DNA from: Marthasterias glacialis
Taxonomy: Eukaryota > Echinodermata > Asteroidea > Forcipulatida > Asteriidae
Direction of reading: 5' to 3'
Assembly: GCA_911728455.2 (NCBI GenBank)
Contig: OU452224.1
Coordinates: forward strand, 6,266,501-6,330,500
DNA: 64,000 nt
The number at the start of each line of letters is the position of its first letter. Within the stretch, counting starts at the first letter, position 1. The notes under the pieces were generated by a model that was not told the origin of the DNA, did not search any database, and saw only the letters and a list, made by a program, of their open reading frames with translations. Of this stretch, positions 1 through 10,667 are shown piece by piece. The position numbers and the translations under genes were made by a program.

Positions 1-1523
1 ATTTTTTTTGGACATCATCATGTAGAACTTGGTAAAATGAACATTTGTGGCAAGTTTGATCAGAACCAATCGAACACTTTGGAAAATACGGAGGGGGGGG
101 CACTGTTTTCTTTAGCAAGTAGAACATACATCATGAATTCTAGATCTTACATCAACCAAATACCCTCAACCTATAAAAAGAAACAAATTCTAACACCAAC
201 AAATAGTTAAATAGAAGAAATTTGAACTGTAAAACAAAGTGACAGTTTCAGCCTTTTGTTTGTGATTTGGGGGCAGAGCTTGACAGGAGGACTTGGGGAT
301 GGTATGTGGTGAATTGCAAAGTTACCCCGAAAAATGTGTGTATTATTTTGGGGTGCAGTTGACACTATGTGTATTCTAAGCTACATTCCAATAGAAAATG
401 TTGCATTTAATTCAATTTTTTTGTAAATGCAAGATTTATATATTGATAAATACTTTTATTCCCTCTTGAAATAAGAACAATAATAATTAAATAAGTTAAT
501 AAAGAAAAGAAGGAAAAAAAATCAACAAATAAATAAATACAAATTGTTCGGAAGTGTCAAAGTATAACGTTAACAGTTTGTGTTATTAGTGGATTAAAAC
601 AATAATAATAAACTTAAAAAAAAGAATCAAATCCTAAAGTTAATGATGATAGTTTAACTTTCTATTTATGTATATCCAGTGTTAAATATCCATTGGAGTT
701 TTATTCACATATTTATTCTTTAAATAAAAACGTCCCCTCCCGACATAATTATCAAATGAAAAGAAAGTAAACTATTTTAATTAATGTCCAGAATTATTGT
801 CAAAATTCTGAAGCATGCAAAGCAAATAAATGTCATCTTAGTTTAAGCCATTACCAATTATAAAAAAACAAGTATTTACCCTGAAAACCTGGATTTTTGT
901 TGAGCTCAGCTTACTCACTTCGAGTCATAACATAAACCATGTGCTCCTTACCAGACATGTAATGTTTACTTGCATACATGTAGGTACCCTGACTTCTCAC
1001 TAAATATGCCATAGCGTGTACTGCACCAGAACCAGGTTATACAACAATTTTGAACTTTTATTATTATGTAAAATATAAAATGTTTATTTAAAAATCTATG
1101 TGTAAATTACCCCAAATTTTCCTAAATCATTATTGAAGTTGCTGATAAAAAAAAAAATACAAAATTTGTTTTGATTGTTTAAAGTTTTGAAAATAAACAG
1201 CGCCCCCATTGTTCATGGTGGACTCCTCAGTTGCACTGTGCATTGTGTGTATTATGTACAGTTTGGTGTACAGTTTGTACATGCGCAATGCACACGTGCT
1301 TGCTGTAAGTGAAACCTATTTTTAATAAACTTTCCAAAGATATCCTCCAGCTGCTTCTCATAAAGAGACTTTTTGTGGAGGGAAGGTTCAGGTAAAATTA
1401 TGAACTTCCATATGGATAACAAATTACAGTCAACTGTAGTTTACAACGTAGTTTTGGTGTTTATTGTATAATGTTTTGAACACTTAGTATGCCCTAGCAT
1501 GCACTGCACAGTAGTGTAAAGTG
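1..1523. other. AT-rich noncoding DNA, no feature seen
   Basis: This stretch has A/T homopolymers and short AT-rich simple sequence but no long open frame, no tRNA-like fold and no clear repeat. The composition is typical of intergenic or intronic invertebrate DNA. I see nothing further that I can support. Confidence 0.6.
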
Positions 1524-1600
1524 GACCCAGTAATTGGGGCGCTGTGTTTTTTTCAAAAAGATTTTGACATTACCGGTCGTACTAGTACTGGGGTCTACTT
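1524..1600. repeat. Fragment of the GGGGCGCTGT foldback family
   Basis: The block contains CCAGTAATTGGGGCGCTGTG, then an AAAAGATTTTGACATTA-type stretch, then a GTCGTACTAGTACTGGGG stretch. The same order of words ends the palindromic units in the spacer near 43,800-43,855, 45,000-45,040 and 46,085-46,131. This is therefore a dispersed, diverged fragment of the same repeat family, about 42 kb from the main cluster. The boundaries are approximate. Confidence 0.6.
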
Positions 1601-2288
1601 GTCAGTTTATGAGGGGGCCAACCAGAGGCCAAGCCAGCCCTAGCTAGCACTAAACTCATTTTCAAAACTGCAGTGTCTGTTTTCCATTTCTCTTTCCACC
1701 AGCATTACCAAATCTAGTCCAAAGCCACCAAGATGTATAATAAACCCTTTCATGGTAATATGTGCTATACTGAATCTGCTCCGTGTGCTGTGGTGCGTTG
1801 TTTATTTCAAACTCTGCATTTTGATCATTGCGCTTGTCGCGCAACATTACGAATCCTGTAAATGCCCGTTCAAAACAAACGACACATCACGGCAAATTGT
1901 TCATTTGCAGAAATATCACTATAATCAGCAATGTGTGTACTTGACGCTATGCGTAGAATGTACTTATGTAAAGATTATTACATCTTTGATCTCCTTTTCT
2001 TTTCTTCCAGATTAATTGGTCAACATTCTTCATGACACATTGGACAACATATGAGGGGGACACCAGCTACGCACAACATGTTACAGCAGGTTAAATACAT
2101 AGAGGCATCACAGAAAGACGACACACTGCTAGGCATTATTAGACCCAGGAGTCTTAGCAATTTGAACTGATCAAACCATGGAGGATTGTATCAAGTAGTA
2201 GATTCTAACAAAGGCCCAAATGATCTGCTCAGAACACAAACCCAGAAGGTAACCAACATACACTGCACTTTCAACTCAGATTGAACTC
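1601..2288. other. Noncoding DNA with one exon-like segment
   Basis: No gene is recognised. A pyrimidine-rich tract ending in CTTTTCTTTTCTTCCAG sits just before 2,011, and a GCAG|GTTAAA donor-like site lies at 2,089/2,090. Together they frame a 79-bp segment that could be an exon of a noncoding or unrecognised transcript. The sequence alone cannot show that it is used. Confidence 0.3.
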
Positions 2289-2955
2289 ATGTACAGCTCA
2301 GAGAGAGGTTTGCTGCTCTTAACTCACAGAGCAAACAGTCCAGAAGAGAACCCCTCAAACTTTGGCTTAGTGCTTCCACATCAAACCAAAGATTGAGTAG
2401 TAGATGTACAGCTCAGTGAGAGGTTTGCTGCTCTTAACTCACAGTGCAAACAGTCCAGAAGAGAACCCCTCAAACTTTGGCTTAGTGCTTCCACATCAAA
2501 CCAAAGATTGAGTAGTAGATGTACAGCTCAGAGAGAGGTTTGCTGCTCTTAACTCACAGTGCAAACAGCCAAGAAGAGAGCCCAACAAACTTTGGCTGAG
2601 TGCTTCCACATCAAACCAAAGATTGAGTAGTAGATATACAGCTCAGTGAGAGGTTTGCTGCTCTTAACTCACAGTGCAAACAGTCAAGAAGAGAATCCAA
2701 CAAACTTTGGCTGAGTGCTTCCACATCAAACCAAAGATTGAGTAGTAGATGTACAGCTCAGAGAGAGTTGGCTGCTCTTAACTCACAGTGTAAACAGTCC
2801 AGAAGAGAACCCCACAAACTTTGGCTTAGTGCTTCCACATCAAACCAAAGATTGAGTAGTAGATGTACAGCTCAGAGAGAGAGGGTTGTTGCTCTAAACT
2901 CCCATTGCAAACAGTCAAGAAGAGAACCCAACAAACTTTGGCTTAGTGCTTCCTT
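2289..2955. repeat. Minisatellite, 115-bp unit, about 5.8 copies
   Basis: Six successive units each begin with AT(G/A)TACAGCTCAG, at about 2,289, 2,404, 2,519, 2,634, 2,749 and 2,863. The spacing is 115 bp four times and then 114 bp. Each unit contains GCTCTTAACTCACAGTGCAA and a CTTTGGCT(T/G)AGTGCTTCCAC block. The period is not a multiple of three except between the last two units, and frames close quickly, so the array does not look coding. The last unit decays after about 2,955. Confidence 0.93.
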
Positions 2956-5204
2956 TCAAGACCATAGAGTACTGCAATCACCAACAAAGTCACACAGATG
3001 CTAAAAACAAACCCAAATACTGCTCTGTCTACACTACCAAACCATAACAAGTTGTGCAACGTTTTGTTCACAGTCCTGGCAGACGAGAATCTGAGATATC
3101 TACATTACATCAACAGAAACCCCCAAACCAGTACTCGCCACATGAACCCAGAGCATATTGCCCAGTATAAGTCACTGTGCTTGCTTAAGAGATAAGTGTC
3201 TCCATGAAATCATGATCCAGAAATAGAAAAGCACAGTATTCAACACTTGCATATAATTTCATCCATCTAGAAGATCATATAAAGATGCTGTGACATTCAA
3301 GTTACTTGCTTCACCCAGAACTCACCACAGGATCATGAAGAGTACGGTACCGATAGATGTTAAAAACAAAAGATAGCCAAACAAACTACATGGTAAGCAC
3401 TGACCAAAAAACTGCTCTAGGCTGATTAATGTTTCTTTGCAACTTTTTGCTCATCAATAGAAGGACTGGCATCAGACAAAGACAATTACTATGGGCAAAG
3501 CAATTCCATTTAAAAACCCTTTGAGGAAACACAATGAAGTCATCATCAGCAAGGAATCTTTGATACTCTCTTCTGCAAGACTTGGAGTGAAATTGATTAG
3601 GAGTGCTCACAGACTTATAAGGAATGTATTTTCCTGTTACCAACCCAGCCAACAATGTTGGTCATCATCAGACTTAGCGGACAGAATTCCGTACAATTGT
3701 ACCATCTTTCAAGTTTGCCTGAAAATGTTTTGACTGCCTCCGATTGATTATCTACACATTCAGCAATGTTTGACCAGGACTGACTAAGTTGTTGAGAAAG
3801 TTTGAAGGGGTTACTATCTTGTGCAGATCTGCTGGCTGGTCACCTACATGTATGGTGTTTGCCTGAAATCTCTCATATCAACCATTTTCATCAGCTCTCG
3901 ACACATTCTAAAACATTTCATAAATTCTGAACCAGTTACCTGCACAAACTGTGAAGTACATCTACGTGTATGTTCTACTTCTACTCCCATGTCCATCTGC
4001 TTTCTGGTACCTTGAAGGTAACTTGAGAGCATTTCCACTTGTTGTGCTACACATATCATCTCAGTCAACAGTGTTTAAATGCCAGCAGCTGTGAGTGGAG
4101 TTCCATGTTCCCCCATCCCTGGATGTTCCCCTATGAGACTTGTCTTTGAGGACTCTGTTCAGCATCTCAGAATATCCAGCAAGACTCTCAATCAGCAGTA
4201 AACCAGTTACATCAGTGTGGAGTTCCAAGCTTTCCTCTCATGGCCAACTATTTGATGTTTCCCCAGTCAGGTTTGCCTGCAAACTCTCATAAGACTGCAC
4301 AATGTACTCTGGACAGCTTGCACTCCTGTTTACATCATATCATATGGTGAAGCATCTAGCAGGACTGAATAAATGCAGTAACTCAACAACCAGGATGTGC
4401 TTCAACTGTAATGAAAATAGGTATGTATGTAATATTTGATAAAAACTCAAAAACCTCCGTTTTACTTATCTGTCTGCTTTCAAAATGTCTTTTAAAAAAG
4501 TAACAACAATTTTCTGTAACAATTGTACATGTAGCTGAGAGGTTTTATGGAACAAATACATGGGTAAATATTCACATTGCTGATGTGCCAACTGTTATGG
4601 CATTGTGTCCAATAGGGAAGCAGCTCCATCTGATGGTTATGGAGTTGATCGTCTCATTTCCTAATGTGACTGGGCAACAGAGGGCGCCATTACTTTTGCG
4701 TGATAGCCAATCAGATCACGCGATAGAGACTGCGCAGTGATTTTCTGGCGGAAAGGAGTGTGCATGACAAACTTCAGGGGCATTTAAGTAACTACATAAA
4801 ATTTGAATAATTACTGATATTGTCATGGAATTCGAATAAGTAATGCATAAATATTGATGAATCAAGTGCACAAGTTGTCCACAAGCAATCATTTGGCCAA
4901 ACAGGGATTCAAAAACGTGTTGTTTATGGGCTCTTTCAAGGCCATTGGGATCGTAAAAAAACATGGATCACTTACTAAAATGATATAAGTACCTACATAG
5001 ATTTGTTGTAAAAAGACGTGATTTTTGGAAGAGATAAACTTCAATAGTTGTAGAACCATAAACTAAGTGTACAAATTGTGCAGACCATTCCCGCTCGTCA
5101 CAATTTCACTCACAGTGTCATGACAATGATTGTGCCCATTCAGTTGTACATGCATTTTATAGTATGCAAGCCATTTTGATTTTGTAAAAGGTGGGAGGCG
5201 GGGC
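2956..5204. other. Noncoding DNA with weak internal repetition
   Basis: No recognisable gene. Short phrases recur loosely, for example TTTGCCTGAAA near 3,715 and 3,859, CAAACTCTCATA or AAATCTCTCATA near 3,867 and 4,277, and AACCAGTTAC near 3,930 and 4,201. This suggests an old, decayed tandem array or a transcript built from repeated exons. Open frames here are under 90 codons and show no family motifs. Confidence 0.4.
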
Positions 5205-5218
5205 GGGGGGGGGGGGGG
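5205..5218. repeat. Poly-G run (14 G)
   Basis: An uninterrupted run of 14 G follows GGAGGCGGGGC. It is a simple homopolymer with G-quadruplex potential. Poly-G and poly-C tracts also occur inside or beside elements elsewhere in the window (18,645; 46,404; 62,949). Confidence 0.9.
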
Positions 5219-8200
5219 CTTTCATCAGAAAACATTCAAGTCTGTGGTAACATTTTGAAAGGGGTATCATAGAGGATGAGCAGCACAGTTGATAGCCTTT
5301 GTCTCCATGGTTATCTCCACTCAATTACAGATACTGAGAACTTTGTTTTTTGACATCCAGTTACACAAAAATCTGGACTAAAAGTGCAAGTTCACATTTT
5401 TGAAAAAAGCAGCTTGTTTAACAGCAATTTTTAAAAAATTTTGTTGCACAGATGTAATCCATGAACTAAAGTACAGACTTACAGCCACCAACCTGGAAAA
5501 GCATGACAGGTATCTCATGAACCGAGTGATGTCAACTTCTGAAGTCTGTTTTCTGCTGCTTGCTCTCCACGATGACTTTATGTCAAGATGATTTTACTGG
5601 TGAGCTACTGAATGATTGGAGTGAACCAAAAACACTGTAAATATGTTTATAAAACTCTTACCCCTTTTCTGAAATGACCATGATCCTGGGGAAATCTCAA
5701 CTCCAAACATTGTTACCTTTGATACGACTAGTCAGTATGACTGACCCAGGACTAACACTAAGTAACAGTGGTTAGTTTGATTATCCATTAGTAAATTTTC
5801 TGCATCAAACTAATTGCAAGCATCTGTTGAGAACCATACTTCCTCACTGAAATGCTTTCATGAAGTCAAGAAAATACCATCTGAGAAACGATCATTGCTT
5901 ATTTCTATTTCCCCAATCAAAATAAGCACAACGAACATGTATAAAATTCCTGACAAAGTGTAATTAGCTCAAAAGTGTATTATTTTCACTGAAATGTTTT
6001 CACTTTATTTGATGGTATTTTCACAAGTTAGAGGAATGGGTGATTATTGCAACGTCAGAATGGAAATAAAGTTACTCTTTAAAAAAAAAACCAATAGGTG
6101 ATGTTTTTTTGAAAACAAAACATCAATTTGGTTGTCTCAATATAGGCCTCTTGCTGTTAATTTTAGGCTGATTGTATGGGAAGACATTTTGGTACAATGT
6201 AGATCGTTGTTTGGTGTAGACCTATTGTCTAAAATGTGACCTTTATGTAATTTGATGAAATTCTCACAGGTTGATCAGATGGTCTGCTTGATTGAAAACT
6301 ATAAATAAACAAATGAATAAATAAATGTACTCTTACAAAACCCATATATATATATATATCGCACATTTATGCACTGACATCATCCTGCCACCACCTTAGA
6401 GGTAAAATGATGATAAAACAATGAAAATATAAAACCATGTACCGGCTGGGCACAGGATGGTCCATTGATCAAACCTGCTTACAACCTCTTGGTGTGAGTG
6501 CCCACTGCAGTGATGTATTCTTCAACCAAGCTGGACAATATTTATTTATATCAAACTTTGGTTTTCAACACGTAGTTCATTAATTAAAAGCCAAATAAAA
6601 TAAAAAGGTCTTGCAAATTGATTTACCTTCTCTTTAATTTCAGATTCTCTACATGGTTTTACCTCTGCAAGGATATCTTCGAGTCAACTTCTAAGAACTT
6701 CATGCAAGTCCTGAGCTCCTGATTCAAATTCACCTGGAAAAAATGGTATGGAAGGGTTACATTGACATTTCAGAAATCTAAAACATTGAAACAAAGTCTG
6801 GCCTGCATGATTAAGTAGGTAGACATTAGGGGCAATTACATGGGATTTAATTCAAGTAATGGTAGAGAACGTTCCATTGACAATTGAGAAATGTTTAACA
6901 TTGCAACAAGTACAAAAACAGTTGGGAAAATACTGCAAATGTCATACTTTGGTGGAAAACAAATCACCAAATGGAACATCTTACTTTGATGACAAATGAA
7001 AAAAGGTTTTGTTCACAAAATGCAGAACAATTTTGACAGTATGGACATTTTCTTAAAATGAAAGAACCACCATTTGAACATTATTCAAGTGGCCCTGTCC
7101 ATTCAAGACTTGAATGCACTCATTTATCAATAATTGAGCCAAGTCTTTCATGTTTGTTTCTCATTTGACGCAAATAATCATGTACATCGCATGTACCTCT
7201 GTGAATAGTTCATTTGTTTCCTTGTGTGTTATTTACAGACTCAATTATTCAAGTATTTTTGAAACATCCATCAACCCATGCTCCAAACTGCAAGATGCAC
7301 TGCTTGAGGAGATCTACATCATTTCTGCAAGGATTTCCTGAACACTGAAACATCATCAACCTGTGCTTCAAGTTTCATGCCAGCAAGGACACTGTCAACA
7401 ATTTGGACATGAATAAACCCAAACTATAACTGTTGGCTTTGAGATGCAGCATGCATCTAAAAGCCTGGATTGGGGACATAACTTCTGCAGACTCTTTGAA
7501 AACTTCAGTTCTGTAAAGACACTAGTGTATGCAAAGCTAGAGACATTTCTGAACCCACATTTACATCATACTCTTTGGAACCTCAACAGTAGAATATGAT
7601 CCGCATACACGGACCAGAACGTTTGTATAGTATCTAAAAATCTATGAAGTAATGTCAATGTTCATAAGTAAAAAGAATTGGCATAGTCAGGGGAACACTT
7701 TCTTCAATAATTGTTTGTATTCGTCACCGTTTTCAAGAACAGACAATTTGTAAAAAGAATTTTAACAGGTGCAAATAAGTACTTTACAGATGTTTGATGG
7801 TTTCATTGGCGTCAAAATTTCCCCTAAGTTTCCAAGTCATAAAACTTCATAGATTCGTAATTACACAAACTAGCACAAAGATAAAATCACCAGATTTTTG
7901 AATCAGAAAGTTTTCAACTTGCCTAAATCTTATAATGATTGAAGTACATCGTGCGTGCACAGTGGCAAAAACCAAGTGCTCTGGCTTTTGAGTTTCAGGA
8001 AGACAATCTGTCTGACAAGTTTTCTTGAAGAAAAAATCTTGTTAAACAATTATTTACTCGTTAATTAGATCAAATAACGACCTGTTTGCACAAATTCAAG
8101 ATCCTGAATTTCATGTTTTGTCAAATTTCAAAGTGAAAGTGACTAACAGTCTCTGAACCAATGGTTTCAAAAACTTCAAACACAGTTTTCTCTAAACATG

Positions 8201-8293
8201 AAAGTTTGACTGCAGGGGCTAAGTTGTCTCTTTGTGAAAATGGTGACGATATCTTTGCCAAATAAGTGTTAAAGTAGAAATGTAGAATTCAGG
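5219..8293. other. Noncoding DNA; TA microsatellite and weak exon-like segments
   Basis: No gene is recognised. There is a short (AT)n run near 6,343-6,359. Two segments have acceptable splice acceptors: CTTCTCTTTAATTTCAG before 6,644, with a donor-like ATG|GTATGG at 6,745/6,746, and CCTTGTGTGTTATTTACAG before 7,239. The two following segments share CTCTGCAAGGATATC- and TTCTGCAAGGATTTC-type phrases. Use as exons is speculative. Confidence 0.3.
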
Positions 8294-8521
8294 TACTCTC
8301 TAAATGTAAAAGAGTGAAAAACCACTCATTTTGTCCGCCATAACACTCTTGCAAAGAGCCATATGGCGGACAAGTCTTTGTATAGTGAAAGACCGGTATG
8401 TTTAATTTGTAGCAGAGTGAAGTTTGCTCCAATTTCACTCAAAATATCACTCTAAAAAGAGCCAAAATGACACCACACGGGCGAGACAGTGAAATGTTCA
8501 CTCTTTTATATTTATAGAGTA
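8294..8521. mobile_element. TA-flanked MITE, 228 bp
   Basis: The left end reads TA-CTCTCTAAATGTAAAAGAGTGA and the right end reads TCACTCTTTTATATTTATAGAG-TA. The ends are inverted repeats of about 22 bp with two or three mismatches, flanked by a TA dinucleotide on both sides. An inner hairpin pairs TTGTCCGCCAT with ATGGCGGACAAG. There is no coding capacity. TA target duplication plus TIRs fits a non-autonomous Tc1/mariner-type element, which is an inference from end structure only. Confidence 0.75.
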
Positions 8522-9657
8522 TAGTCATCTGTTCATGCATGATATAGGATTAGTGTAGTACAAGGGTTTAACTAGGAGAAATGGTATTACTAATATATTT
8601 TTAACAATCTTTCTAAAACCAACAAGTATACTAAAAGAGATAGGATTAGAACAAATTCTAAATATTTTGTCAATACTTTTAGCATTAAATGCAATGTCCT
8701 AAACCCAAGTGCAGTAAAAAAAAACATATAGGACTACAACTGAAAAGGTGTTTTGAAATCAGTTGTCCTTAATTTACAGAGTACTAGATGAGATAGGACT
8801 AAAGCAAAAGGTTATTTCTAAACAGCTTGTCAACAGCTTCTGCCATAAACCATCGAGAGTAAAAATTAAATTAGCTTATCACTAAAACCATCTAGTCAAC
8901 TAAATGTATGGAATTAGGGAAAATAGAATTTAAACTTTGTCAGCTCTCCCTAACATCAAAATGTTTTTTTTTAACACACACAAACAATGAGTGAAGCTAA
9001 AGTCAATGTTGATTGACATAATTTTATAAAGTTTTAAAGTCATCTAAATCTATGATTAAGAACCATGAACACAGACAGGAAGCTGAGCAAAGCACTTTCT
9101 TTAGAAATGTCAAGATTCTACAACATGTCAGCCCTCTGGTTCTTTTGAGAATCAATACTTTTCCTGATAGAGACTTAATTCATACAATTATTATTATTAA
9201 ACCTACTCAGTTCTTACTTCATGCATCATGCAAATTCTCCAAGCTTGCTTCATGAGAAGAAAGCTCATGTTAAAGTGAAGTATATTTAAAGTTTAGTGTT
9301 CAATCAGTTAGTATTTGTGACTTGAAAGACCTACAATAGGTTAGTACAGGAGTTGTTTTAATAATTTTGTTGGATTTGACTTTAAAATGATGTGCATCCA
9401 AGTCAATGTAGCACCTAGGAATTTATGCATGAACAGAGTGTAAATAGTAATTGTAGTTCTAAATAATGCTAAGAACAGCCTCTCACAGAAAGCTAAACTT
9501 TCAAAAATCAAGTCACTGAAAACAAAAACAAGAAATATCAAGAAAGATTTGGATCAATGGAGATTAAGAGTTGTTCTTGTGACAAGTTATAAAGTCTATG
9601 GTGTGGTCGCAGAGTATTCAAATGCTTTGTTCACAGCCAATAAGAAAGCATGAATGA
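8522..9657. other. AT-rich noncoding DNA
   Basis: Only short frames are present, none longer than 70 codons and none with recognisable motifs. I see no clear repeat or RNA gene. Confidence 0.5.
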
Positions 9658-10645
9658 ATTGTCCTCAAAAGCTGACATCTAAATTCTGGATCTTCCTTTT
9701 TATCAAATTCAATTAAGACACATATTTTGCACACTGGATGCAGTTTTTTTATACTTCTAAAAATGTTTAAATTCCATGTGAAATGTGAAAGTTACCAAGC
9801 TTTTTGTGAGAGGCTGGTCTATCTTAAACATTGTAAAGTAATTTAATTAGTTAGTTTAGTTAGAGAGTGGAGGGTGAGTCTATAATGTCTGTTGGTAATG
9901 CGGTACAAGATTGGCCGTAAATGTACTTCTGAACTCAAAACTTAGACTCAAAAAGTCAAGCATTTACAATGCAAATTATCCGGAAAAGGTGATGTTCCAA
10001 TATTATCTTAGTACATTTTTCATTTATTTTATTATTATTATTTTTTTTACAAACACTCAAAAAAAGGCTGCCATGCAAAAAAAAATCACTGTATCGAATT
10101 GTCTTCAAAAGCTGACATCTAAATTCTGGATCTTCCTTTAAACATTTCAAAATCAACATTTATTTTGCACTTCTTTTTCTGTTACTAGTAGAATATCTTT
10201 TTTATTTTTTTGAATTTTACCAGCAGCACTCAAAATGGCAACCCAATGCATAAAAGCCATCCTGTAAAGAAATAGTATTTTCACAAAATGTTTACATCTC
10301 TAACCTAGTTGTTATACATTGACATTGATGGGGCCAAATGGATCTCTTTGTTTTCACTAGACTGATAGGTATATGAGACAAAATCTCAATTTACACTCTC
10401 ACGTTGCATTTCATGTATTTTGTTTTCTACAGAAACTCTTCTGAAGTACATTAGCCAATCTTGTACACCACATTTTAACTTCTTAGCAGCATTGACAAAT
10501 TGTCTTCAAAAGCTGACATCTAAATTCTGGATCTTCTTTTTACATTTCAAAACATTTATAGCGAACTATTTATTTTGCCCATCTTTTCCAGTGAACAATT
10601 CTGTTACTAATGGAAACATATTATTGTATTTTACCAACAGCAAAT
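9658..10645. repeat. Three direct copies of a conserved ~38-bp word
   Basis: A segment carrying AAAAGCTGACATCTAAATTC followed by TGGATCTTC occurs at 9,658-9,697, 10,097-10,137 and 10,497-10,537, almost unchanged, at spacings of about 439 and 400 bp. Copies 2 and 3 share another ~100 bp on their 3' side (CATTTCAAAA, then TATTTTGC, CTGTTACTA and ATTTTACCA). The sequence between copies is otherwise dissimilar. The function is unknown: these could be decayed tandem units, or something conserving only the core. Confidence 0.8.
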
Positions 10646-10667
10646 GAATGTATCCCCTCCCCTCTTT

